DNA of 64,000 nucleotides from Allopontixanthobacter sp041741895 (GTDB lineage: Bacteria; Pseudomonadota; Alphaproteobacteria; Sphingomonadales; Sphingomonadaceae). This document shows positions 1 through 7,503 of this stretch, one piece after another. Position 1 is the stretch's first letter, and every line of letters begins with the position of its first letter. The stretch lies in contig JBGSJO010000050.1 in the NCBI GenBank assembly GCA_041741895.1, positions 1 to 64,000 on the forward strand, written 5' to 3'. The notes under the pieces are model-generated. The model made no database searches. It saw only the letters and a program-made list of their open reading frames with translations, and was not told the origin of the DNA. The position numbers and the translations under genes were made by a program.

Positions 1-6
1 AAGTGG

Positions 7-82
7 TGGTGCCGCTTAGAGGATTCGAACCTCTGACCCCATCATTACGAATGATGTGCTCTACCGACTGAGCTAAAGCGGC
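7..82 (-). tRNA. tRNA-Thr (anticodon CGT)
   Basis: Read on the minus strand this folds as a full cloverleaf. The 7-bp acceptor stem is GCCGCTT/AAGCGGC, and the D-arm contains AGCTCAGTCGGTAGAGC. A 5-bp anticodon stem encloses the loop TTCGTAA, giving anticodon CGT, and the T-arm has the canonical GGTTCGAATCC. The discriminator is A and the CCA end is encoded in the genome. Nothing else is supported between it and the stress protein gene that ends at 309. Confidence 0.95.
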
Positions 83-308
83 ATACCAGCGCGCCGTGTT
101 CGGGTCGCGCTATTCTGGCGGGGCAGGTTATCCCTGGCCCATCGGACTGTGCGGCCCATTTCCCTGTTTCGGCGAGTTTTACAAGGAAATATCGAAAACT
201 GGCGCGAATTTTTGTCCGGTTGTCGCTGTAAGCCCGGCCTCTGTTAGGCCGATGCTTGGTTCACGGTTTTGCATCACCGATCTTTACAGGGCCGATCTTT
301 AGCGGGCC

Positions 309-1127
309 CTAATGGGTGAGCAGCAGCGGCAGCCTGGGGTCGGTAAGCATATCGCGCGTGACCCCGCCGAGAATGCGTTCACGCAGGCGCGAATGGCCAT
401 AGGCACCCATCACTAGATAGGCCGCGTTTCGTGCGTCGGACGCGCTCCGCAGAATATCGGCGACGGACAATCCCTTGTCAGTGCGCAGCTCGTCGATGAT
501 CGCCTCGATCCCGTGGCGGGCGAGGTATATCGCCGCATCGGTCGGTGGCAGGTCATAACGCCCCTTTTCCTTCTTCTCCTCGACCCACAACAAGTGAACT
601 TCCGACGCGCGGGCAAGCATTGGCATGGCGGCGCGCAGGGCACGGGCGCTTTCGGCGGAATCATTCCATGCAATCATGGCGGGGCGATCAAGCTGGAATC
701 CGGTCGCGCCGGCTGGGGCGACCAAAATCGGCGCCCGCACTTCCATCGCCAAATCGGACGCAAGGATGGATGGAAAATCTGCTCTCCCAGCCGGATTATG
801 CGCGCCGACAATGACGAGGTCATTCAGCGGAGCATGGCGCACGATCTGGTCGGCCGCCCGGCCTTCGCTGCGCAGCCATTCCCATCTCACGTCTTCTACC
901 GACAGCCGCTTTTCGAGGTCTTCCTGCACCTGGTCGGCGTTTTCGCGAAAAATCGCGGCCATCTGGGCTGCCATGGTTCCGTAAAGATCCCCGGCGACAC
1001 CGAATTCATAGGCCACTGCCTGCAGACAGGTCAGATGGGCATCGAATTGACGCGCGAGATCCAGGGCGATCTTCAGCCGGGCCTGCATACAATCGTCGTC
1101 ATCCACATGGAGCAATATCGAACGCAT
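309..1127 (-). CDS. universal stress protein, two UspA domains
   Basis: A 272-residue protein made of two consecutive UspA-type alpha/beta domains. The first ends near residue 140 (VIVGAHNPAG...APILVAPAG). The second ends with GAYGHSRLRERILGG at about residues 241-255, the Gly-rich ATP-binding signature of ATP-binding Usp proteins. Such proteins are cytoplasmic stress or energy-limitation factors of loosely defined mechanism. The start is supported by GGAGG seven bases upstream on the minus strand. It is divergent from the receiver-like gene at 1493 and is one of two tandem-domain Usp genes in this island, the other being at 6466. The specific ligand cannot be told from sequence. Confidence 0.9.
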   Translation of the reverse strand: MRSILLHVDDDDCMQARLKIALDLARQFDAHLTCLQAVAYEFGVAGDLYGTMAAQMAAIFRENADQVQEDLEKRLSVEDVRWEWLRSEGRAADQIVRHAPLNDLVIVGAHNPAGRADFPSILASDLAMEVRAPILVAPAGATGFQLDRPAMIAWNDSAESARALRAAMPMLARASEVHLLWVEEKKEKGRYDLPPTDAAIYLARHGIEAIIDELRTDKGLSVADILRSASDARNAAYLVMGAYGHSRLRERILGGVTRDMLTDPRLPLLLTH

Positions 1128-1492
1128 TTTGTCCTCCTTCCAATCCTTGCCTGCAATCCGCCCGGAATATGGTTTCCAGGGGTTCTTGGTATTTACGCAA
1201 ATATACTGAACCGGTCTGCGGAAGTGTGCGTGTTTCCCGAAAGCCGGAAACGGCTGGAAGTTTTCCTATGCCGTGGGCGAGGAACTGCGCGGCCGGATCG
1301 ACACTGCGCTGGCTGCTGGCCAGATCAACCCGATGCTGCGCGCAAAACGGCCCCGTCAGCCGCATTACCGCGCGCTGGCGGAAGCACACTTGCGAAGACT
1401 TGCCCTTCCGCGACTCTACGTAAGGAAACCGTGCAGTTGCTCACGTAAGAACGGAACTGCGAATCACGCAATAGGACAACAAGGAAATCGAG
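1128..1492. other. divergent intergenic region, 365 bp
   Basis: Separates the divergent usp gene and receiver-like gene. The half next to 1493 holds repeated ACGTAAG-like words (TACGTAAGG near 1419 and CACGTAAGA near 1442). No clear sigma70 or GGAAC-N16-CGTT promoter was found. Positions 1210-1430 have coding-like composition on the plus strand in a frame without a convincing start, so this may be a decayed gene rather than pure regulatory DNA. Confidence 0.4.
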
Positions 1493-1852
1493 ATGCCGCA
1501 GGCACTAATCATCGAAGCCAATATGGTTGTCGGCTGTGAATTGTCGAAACGGCTGGCAGAGCTCGGCTTCGATAATCTCGATCATGTCTGGACCGAAGAA
1601 GATGCGGTGGCCATGGCAGTGCGGCATCCGCCCGATCTGGTGGTGGTTGGTGACGAAATCGACGAGGGTGACGGCGTGTCGGCAGCGCGGCGGATCTGCG
1701 CAACGCGTGATGTTCCCGTCCTGCTGGTCACCCGCGATTCACTACGGGTTTGTGAACGGTTGACGCAGGGTGCGGTCCTTGATGGCCCATACTCCTTCAG
1801 CAAACTGCCGGAGGCGGTTTGCACGGCACAAAACGATTATCATCCTTTCTGA
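1493..1852 (+). CDS. degenerate receiver-like protein
   Basis: A 119-residue single-domain protein with the shape of a CheY-type receiver: ALIIEAN at the N-terminus, a PDLVVV beta-strand, VLLVT with the conserved Thr, and SFSK where the invariant Lys sits. The usual acidic pair is reduced to E-A-N. The residue aligning with the phospho-accepting Asp is Gly, in VVVGDEIDEGDG. It is therefore probably not phosphorylated in the normal way. An Asp one position later could in principle substitute if the alignment shifts. AAGGAAATCGAG just upstream of the ATG is a good ribosome-binding site. Its target is unknown; neighbours are stress and fermentation genes. Confidence 0.7.
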   Translation: MPQALIIEANMVVGCELSKRLAELGFDNLDHVWTEEDAVAMAVRHPPDLVVVGDEIDEGDGVSAARRICATRDVPVLLVTRDSLRVCERLTQGAVLDGPYSFSKLPEAVCTAQNDYHPF

Positions 1853-1894
1853 GAAGCCCTGATCCATGCAGTGGCGACCGGGCATGACGCGGTG

Positions 1895-2926
1895 ATGCGA
1901 TGCGTCGTCTTCAGCGCAAAACCCTATGATCGGCAGTTCATCGATCAGGCCAACCGAGCCGCTGGATGCCCGCACCAGATCAGCTATCACAATGTCCGGC
2001 TGGACGGGCATAGTGCAGTGATCGCAAACGGCGCAGAGGCGATCTGCGCTTTTGTCAATGACGAGGTCGACCGAGCGGCCCTGACTGCCTTGCATAGCGG
2101 CGGAACGCGGCTCGTGTGCCTGCGCAGCGCGGGATTCAACAATGTAGATCTGGCGGCTGCGGAAGAACTGGGCATGGTTATTGCCCGGGTGCCGGCATAT
2201 TCGCCGCATGCGGTGGCAGAACATACAATTGCGCTGCTGCTCTCCCTCGTGCGCCAGATCCACCGCGCCTATGCGCGGGTGAGGGAAGGAAATTTTGCCC
2301 TGGACGGTCTGCTGGGCTTCGATCTCGCCGGGCGCAGGGTCGGGGTCATCGGCACCGGGCAGATCGGACTTATCGTGGCGCGCATACTGGCAAGCTTCGG
2401 CTGCGAAATTCTGGGGTTTGACCCCGTTCATGACCCGCGTTTTCCGGGCCGCTATACCGGATTCGGAGAATTGCTGGATCAGGCGGATATCATCACGCTG
2501 CATTGCCCGCTAAACCCCCGAACCCATCATTTGATCGATGAAGCTGCGATCGCGAGGATGAAGCCGGGCGTCACCATCATCAACACCAGCCGCGGGGCAG
2601 TGATCGACACGCGCGCCATCGTGGCCGCACTCAAATCCCGCAAGATCGGCCTGCTGGGGCTGGACGTTTACGAGGAAGAGGACGACATTTTCTTCGAGGA
2701 TCTGTCCAGCCAGCCGATCATGGACGATGTCTTCGCGCGGCTGCTGACATTTCCCAATGTGCTGATTACCGGCCACCAGGGATTTTTCACCGCCGACGCC
2801 CTGCAGGCGATTGCCGAGACCACGATCGCCAATGTGACGGCGTTTGAACGCACCGGCGTTCCCCTTCATGCAGTGGGGCTGCCGCAAGGGAAATCAAGAT
2901 CGCGGCCAGCCGCACACCTTCGGTAA
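1895..2926 (+). CDS. ldhA: D-lactate dehydrogenase (2-hydroxyacid dehydrogenase)
   Basis: Reduces pyruvate to D-lactate with NADH, a cytoplasmic redox-balancing step under oxygen limitation. At 343 residues it is typical for LdhA. The N-terminus MRCVVFSAKPYD matches the LdhA family start, which is why ATG 1895 is preferred over the in-frame GTG at 1871. The NAD-binding motif GTGQIG is at 153-158. The catalytic triad of the family is present: Arg233 in NTSRGAVID, Glu260 in DVYEEE, and His294 in TGHQGF. The stretch FFEDLSSQPIMDDVF is also LdhA-like. It lies downstream of the degenerate receiver on the same strand, and the two may be co-transcribed. Confidence 0.9.
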   Translation: MRCVVFSAKPYDRQFIDQANRAAGCPHQISYHNVRLDGHSAVIANGAEAICAFVNDEVDRAALTALHSGGTRLVCLRSAGFNNVDLAAAEELGMVIARVPAYSPHAVAEHTIALLLSLVRQIHRAYARVREGNFALDGLLGFDLAGRRVGVIGTGQIGLIVARILASFGCEILGFDPVHDPRFPGRYTGFGELLDQADIITLHCPLNPRTHHLIDEAAIARMKPGVTIINTSRGAVIDTRAIVAALKSRKIGLLGLDVYEEEDDIFFEDLSSQPIMDDVFARLLTFPNVLITGHQGFFTADALQAIAETTIANVTAFERTGVPLHAVGLPQGKSRSRPAAHLR

Positions 2927-3003
2927 TCCCTTAGTGTGGTGCGCGGAGCAGGGGGTTAATTCAGGCGACACGCCCAAAGCTGATCCCTGGGCCTGGTGCA
3001 ACG

Positions 3004-3762
3004 TCAGCGTTCCACCCCGAGATATTTCTGGATCACCGAAGGGTCGTGGAGCATGTTTTCCGGCGATCCTTCGAAGACGACTGTTCCCCTGTCGATTACG
3101 CAGGCGCGGTCGATCAACGCGATCATTTCCGGGACATTCTGATCAGTCATAAGGATGCCGATGTTGCGGCGTTTCATTTCCAGGATCAGTTGCTTGATGC
3201 TGGCGACAGTCAGTGGATCGATGCCGGCAAATGGTTCGTCCAGCAACATTATCGTCGGATCGAGCGCCAGCGCCCGGGCGACTTCGCACCGCCTGCGTTC
3301 ACCGCCTGACAGGGAAGTAGCGCGTGCATCGCGCAAATGTGCGATATTCAGATCGTGCAGCAATTCGTCGAGGCGCTGATTGCGGATGCCCCGGTCCGGT
3401 TCGCCGATCTCCAGCATCGCCATGACATTTTGCGCCACCGTAAGCCCCCGGAAAATGGATGGTTGTTCCGGAAGATAGCCAAGCCCCAGGATCGCGCGGC
3501 GGTAGAACGGCAGGCGGGAAATGTCCCTGCCGCGCAGCAGGATCCGGCCTGAATCGGGCTTCAGCAGGCCGAGGATGCAATAGAAACCCACACTCTTGCC
3601 TGCCCCGTCACGGCCGAACAGGCCGACGATTTCGCCTTGTTTCACGTTGAGCGAAAGCCCGTTCAGCGCTGGCTGCTTGCGAAAGGATTTGTGCAGATCT
3701 ACAACTTCCAAAGTGGCGGATTCGAATTTCCCTGATCCTGCACCCATGACCTGTCTGCCCAT
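3004..3762 (-). CDS. LptB-like ABC ATPase with altered catalytic loops
   Basis: A 252-residue ABC ATPase resembling LptB, the ATPase of the lipopolysaccharide transporter (GYLP..PSIFRGLTV and TDxNVxE are LptB hallmarks). Walker A is GRDGAGKS at 50-57, the signature LSGGE at 151-155, and Walker B IMLLDEP at 171-177. Two catalytic positions are unusual. The Q-loop reads P-E-Q-P (98-101) instead of P-Q-E/P, and the switch His of the H-loop is Gln208 (TDQNV). No lptA or lptC lies nearby, whereas lptF/lptG sit 45 kb away. It may be a stress-specific paralogue or a subunit that hydrolyses ATP poorly. It follows the beta-CASP gene on the same strand, 38 bp downstream. Confidence 0.75.
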   Translation of the reverse strand: MGRQVMGAGSGKFESATLEVVDLHKSFRKQPALNGLSLNVKQGEIVGLFGRDGAGKSVGFYCILGLLKPDSGRILLRGRDISRLPFYRRAILGLGYLPEQPSIFRGLTVAQNVMAMLEIGEPDRGIRNQRLDELLHDLNIAHLRDARATSLSGGERRRCEVARALALDPTIMLLDEPFAGIDPLTVASIKQLILEMKRRNIGILMTDQNVPEMIALIDRACVIDRGTVVFEGSPENMLHDPSVIQKYLGVER

Positions 3763-3800
3763 AATCTTGCTGCCTCCGCACTCGCAGCTGCGGAATTGGC

Positions 3801-5405
3801 CTAACGCTTGCTGCCGTCCTGCTGCTCGCGTTTGAAGTGGGTATAGGTATCGAGCACGCGGCGCATTTCATCAATCGCTTCCTGTCGCCGTTTTTCACTG
3901 TGTATCTTAGCGAGTTCCTGTCTCAGACTGGTAGAGAAGCGGGCATAGCTGTTCTGCCAATCCTGGCCGATGGCCTGCTGTATATCGGCGCGCCCGGTAG
4001 CGGTCCGTTTAGCCGGTTTGGCCGGTGCCAGGGCATAGGTTTCGCCGATTTCGGGAATGCGGACCGAGAGTTCGGGGCTGATCCTCTGCACCTCGCGGCG
4101 CATGGTCTCCACCGCTTCGTTTTCGCCGTGCGTCAGAAACAGGCTGCCTGCGATTGGCTGGCGCTCTTCTATCCATTCGATCAACTCGCCCTGGTCGGCA
4201 TGGGCGGAATAGCTGTCGATCCGCCTGATCTGTGCCCTTACCCTGACGTCTGTTCCCGATATGCGGACTGTTTCTGCGCCTTCTAGGATGACCCGGCCCA
4301 GCGTGCCCTGCGCTTGAAAGCCGACAAACAGGATCGTCGAATCCGCCCGGTGCAGATTATACGTCAGATGGTGCCGGATCCGCCCGCCTTCGCACATGCC
4401 CGATGCGGCAAGGATAATCGCGCCGGAAACCGAATTCAGCCGGATCGATTGCGCAACATCATCGACAAAATGGAAGGACGGATGATCGAAAATATTAACC
4501 CCGCCGGTATCTTCCAGATCGGCTGCATAGCGTTCGAAGACGCCGGTGACCCGGTTGGCCAGCGGCGAATCCACGAAAATCTGCACGCCCGCCAGAGCCC
4601 CGGACCGCGACAGATTGGCCAGATCGAGCAACAGTTCCTGGGTACGCTCGAGGGCGAAACTGGGGATGACCAGATTGCCGCCACGCACGATCGCCGCGCG
4701 CGCCTCCGCCTCCAGCAGCTTGCGCCGCCCCTCCAGCGTGATTTTTTCCCGTGCACGGTCCCCATAGGTGGATTCGCAAATGACGAAATCGAAACCGCTC
4801 GGGCCTGAGGGATCGTGATAGAATGCCTTGTTGTCAGGCCCCAGATCGCCCGAACACATGATCCGGACACCGCCGCATTCCAGTTCGACCGATGCCGACC
4901 CGAGGATATGCCCCGCGTTCCACAACCGGGCGCGAAAGCCCGGCGCGGGTTCCAACCATACTTCCAGCTCTGTCGTTTGACACTGGCGCCACGCCTTCAA
5001 TGCATCATCTTCGGTATATATCGGGTCGAACGGCGCGTCACCTGCGCGGTCGCGCCGCCGGTTGCGCCGCTGGGTATCGGCTTCGTGAATTCGCCCGGAA
5101 TCCGCCAGCATATGTTCGAGCAGATCGGCGGTGGGCCGGGTGCACCATATCCTGCCCTTGAAACCCTGCGCGACAAGTTTGGGCAACAGCCCGCTGTGAT
5201 CGATATGGGCATGGGTCAGGATTACGGCGTCGATCTTGGCCGGGTCAAAATCGAAATCCCCTGCGTTGAGCATTTCCAGCGACCTGGACCCCTGGAACAG
5301 GCCGCAATCCACCAGTATTTCAACACCGTCATGGACAAAATGCATGCAGGACCCGGTCACCGTGCGGGCGGCACCGTGGAACCTCAGTGACAGCGATCTT
5401 GTCAT
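3801..5405 (-). CDS. MBL-fold/beta-CASP metallo-hydrolase, RNA-specificity type
   Basis: A 534-residue metallo-beta-lactamase-fold protein with HAHIDH at 65-70, the zinc-binding signature. A later CESTYGDR motif and an inserted beta-CASP domain follow, then a C-terminal YSAHADQ...LTHGE block typical of the CPSF/YSH1-like RNA-processing hydrolases. The family includes endo- and exoribonucleases, so a cytoplasmic RNase role is likely but not proven. About 60 extra C-terminal residues are helical and charged. It precedes the LptB-like gene on the minus strand. A 260-bp divergent spacer separates it from the acetyltransferase gene. Confidence 0.85.
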   Translation of the reverse strand: MTRSLSLRFHGAARTVTGSCMHFVHDGVEILVDCGLFQGSRSLEMLNAGDFDFDPAKIDAVILTHAHIDHSGLLPKLVAQGFKGRIWCTRPTADLLEHMLADSGRIHEADTQRRNRRRDRAGDAPFDPIYTEDDALKAWRQCQTTELEVWLEPAPGFRARLWNAGHILGSASVELECGGVRIMCSGDLGPDNKAFYHDPSGPSGFDFVICESTYGDRAREKITLEGRRKLLEAEARAAIVRGGNLVIPSFALERTQELLLDLANLSRSGALAGVQIFVDSPLANRVTGVFERYAADLEDTGGVNIFDHPSFHFVDDVAQSIRLNSVSGAIILAASGMCEGGRIRHHLTYNLHRADSTILFVGFQAQGTLGRVILEGAETVRISGTDVRVRAQIRRIDSYSAHADQGELIEWIEERQPIAGSLFLTHGENEAVETMRREVQRISPELSVRIPEIGETYALAPAKPAKRTATGRADIQQAIGQDWQNSYARFSTSLRQELAKIHSEKRRQEAIDEMRRVLDTYTHFKREQQDGSKR

Positions 5406-5665
5406 GCGGCGGCCGCAAATGCCGCTGCGAACATGGCGGTCGGCTGCTCATTCCCAGGCCATTTCCTGTCCATCCTGTTTCCCTTCGGTGGGCTCTGGCA
5501 AAAAGGCACGGTAGCTTGGCCGATTTCCCGCCGAGATACGGGAACACACGTAACTGCAGGCGGTAGGATGGTGCGTGTACCTGGTTGCCATTTTACGGAA
5601 GTCTACGGATGGCCCGGCCTCCAACCTCGGCGCAGACATGGCATCCTTTGAAGGGATGCACACCA

Positions 5666-6268
5666 ATGACCGACACCACTTTCTCGTCCAGCCCGGCAGA
5701 TAGCGCGCGACCCCGCGCGGCGCTCCGGCGTTTTTCGAACCGCGAAGCCGAAGAAAGCTGGACCGCAACCGCAACCACTCAAACCGGGGTGGAGCTGACC
5801 ATCACGCCCGCCCGGACGGACGATCGCGATGCGCTGGAACGGTTTTTCGAACGGGTGACGCCGGAAGATCTCTATTTCCGCTTCCTGTCCGGTATCCGCA
5901 AGGTCGATGATAGCAGGATCAATGCGATGCTACGTGACGATGATGATTACTCGATCGATTTCCTGGCCTTGGATAGCGATACTGGCGAGATTCTGGCGAC
6001 TGCCATGCTGGCTGCCGACAGGGATTTCGATTCCGCCGAATTCGCCATGTGCACCCGTGAAGATGCGAAGAACAAGGGGATCAGCTGGGTACTGCTAGAC
6101 CATGCCGCCAATTATGCCGCAGCCGTGGGGGTACGGCGGATTTACTCGCTGCAAAGCACCAGTCAGACAGATGCGTTGCGGCTGGAGCGGGAAATGGGCT
6201 TTACGGTTCGAACCAATCCAGGTGACCCGGTGCATATGCTGGTCGAAAAAACCTTCCCCCAGCCGTGA
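5666..6268 (+). CDS. GNAT acetyltransferase, Pat-like stand-alone domain
   Basis: A 200-residue GNAT-fold protein. The N-terminal beta-strand block (ITPARTDDRDALERFFERVTPEDLYFRF) resembles the acetyltransferase domain of the protein lysine acetyltransferase Pat. Here it stands alone, without the NDP-forming acyl-CoA synthetase part or a cyclic-nucleotide domain. The acetyl-CoA loop lies around KNKGISW. The start is set by AAGGGA nine bases before ATG 5666, and an upstream in-frame start at 5585 lacks such a site. A role in protein acetylation under stress is inference from family and neighbours. Confidence 0.75.
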   Translation: MTDTTFSSSPADSARPRAALRRFSNREAEESWTATATTQTGVELTITPARTDDRDALERFFERVTPEDLYFRFLSGIRKVDDSRINAMLRDDDDYSIDFLALDSDTGEILATAMLAADRDFDSAEFAMCTREDAKNKGISWVLLDHAANYAAAVGVRRIYSLQSTSQTDALRLEREMGFTVRTNPGDPVHMLVEKTFPQP

Positions 6269-6273
6269 CGTGG

Positions 6274-6292
6274 CATCCCGTTTTCCGGGATG
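6274..6292. terminator. short hairpin after the acetyltransferase gene
   Basis: CATCCCG and CGGGATG form a perfect 7-bp stem around a five-base loop, five bases after the stop codon. There is no downstream T-run, so it is a weak terminator candidate or an RNA-stabilising hairpin. Confidence 0.35.
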
Positions 6293-6465
6293 ACGCGCTG
6301 CTATCCGGGCGCAGATCGGCTTGAGAGGGTGAATTCATTGCGGTCCAGTCGCGCGGCAAGGCTCCCTAAGGAGGGTTCCCTATAGTCCGCGCGCCACCGC
6401 CGCTCCATCTTTGCCGTGCCGGGAGAGATTCGTTCTCCCGTGTCCTTGCCAAGGAGGTCGCTTCC

Positions 6466-7503
6466 GTGAACAGCCAGATCAGATATTTCGCCGAGGCAGG
6501 GCCGCGATCACGTCCGGTCCCGCAATATATGGACCCGCCCCGTATGGCGGTGCGGTCTGAAAACAAGGTGCCGCGTCTGGTCGCCTGCGTTGACGATGGC
6601 GAACAGGCGAATGCGATATCGGACCATGCTCTGGCCATTGCCTGCAGCCTCGGGCTTGAAGTTACCTTTGCCCGGGTGATCGAGGCACCGGGGCATTTCG
6701 CCACGCCCGCAGACCCGATTGAATGGCAATTGCGCCGCCGGGTCCAGAATGAAGATTTGAGCAAATTCGCCAATCAGGACGAAGTGGAAGTCCGGGCGAA
6801 CAGCGTCCTGCTGGCCGGGAATCCTGCCGAAGAGATAACCGACTGGGCACAGGGCCATGGGGCAACGATGCTAGCTATCGGCCGCCGCCGCAGCGACAAG
6901 ACCAGGGGTCTTGGCTCAACCGCGCAGGCCCTGCTCGACCGGGCCGATCATTCCCTGTTACTGGTTCCGCCCGGCCCGCCGCCTGAAGGCGGGTATCGCC
7001 GGATCATGGTTCCGATCGACGGTTCCACAAGGGCGGATAGCGTCCTGCCTATTGCCCGCCGGATTGCCCGCACCCATACAGCCGATCTGATTCTGGTGCA
7101 TATAGTGCCGCGATTGGAAGTTGTCGGGGCGTCCCGCGTGCCGCAACTGGAACAGTTACGTTCCCAGATCGACGTGCATAACAAACGCAATGCGGTCCAG
7201 CATCTCGACAAATTGCGCCGCCGCAGCATCGAAGACGGACTGGATGTCAAAACCATCACCCGAGGCCCCGGCGATCCGCGTTCTATGTTGCGCGAAATGG
7301 CGATCGAGGAGAAAGCAGACCTTATCGTCATGGCATCGCATGGAAACACCGGGCTGGACGATGTGCCCTGCGGAAGCGTGGCGGAATATCTGGCCGGTCA
7401 TGCGCCGGTGCCGCTGTTGATCGTGAGGCCCAATATCAGGTGCAGTTTCGGGCGCGAGCCATCCAACTGCCGCAATGCATCTGTTTTTCGCTTTGAAGAG
7501 TGA
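6466..7503 (+). CDS. universal stress protein, two UspA domains
   Basis: 345 residues with two UspA domains. The first contains MLAIGRRRSDKTRGLGSTAQ near residues 135-155. The second ends with IVMASHGNTGLDDVPCGSVAEYLAGHAPVPLLIV, the ATP-binding G-x2-G-x(9)-G-S pattern. The GTG start at 6466 is well supported by AAGGAGG eight bases upstream. The stop codon overlaps the GTG of the next gene by four bases (GTGA), so translation of the giant glucan synthase is probably coupled to it. It is the first gene of a four-gene run (usp, cyclic glucan synthase, ppsA, pfkB) that looks like one operon. Confidence 0.9.
   Translation: MNSQIRYFAEAGPRSRPVPQYMDPPRMAVRSENKVPRLVACVDDGEQANAISDHALAIACSLGLEVTFARVIEAPGHFATPADPIEWQLRRRVQNEDLSKFANQDEVEVRANSVLLAGNPAEEITDWAQGHGATMLAIGRRRSDKTRGLGSTAQALLDRADHSLLLVPPGPPPEGGYRRIMVPIDGSTRADSVLPIARRIARTHTADLILVHIVPRLEVVGASRVPQLEQLRSQIDVHNKRNAVQHLDKLRRRSIEDGLDVKTITRGPGDPRSMLREMAIEEKADLIVMASHGNTGLDDVPCGSVAEYLAGHAPVPLLIVRPNIRCSFGREPSNCRNASVFRFEE

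Noticed and set aside
96..302. 68-codon open frame after tRNA-Thr
   Set aside because: No ribosome-binding site, no known motif and atypical composition; not supported as a gene.
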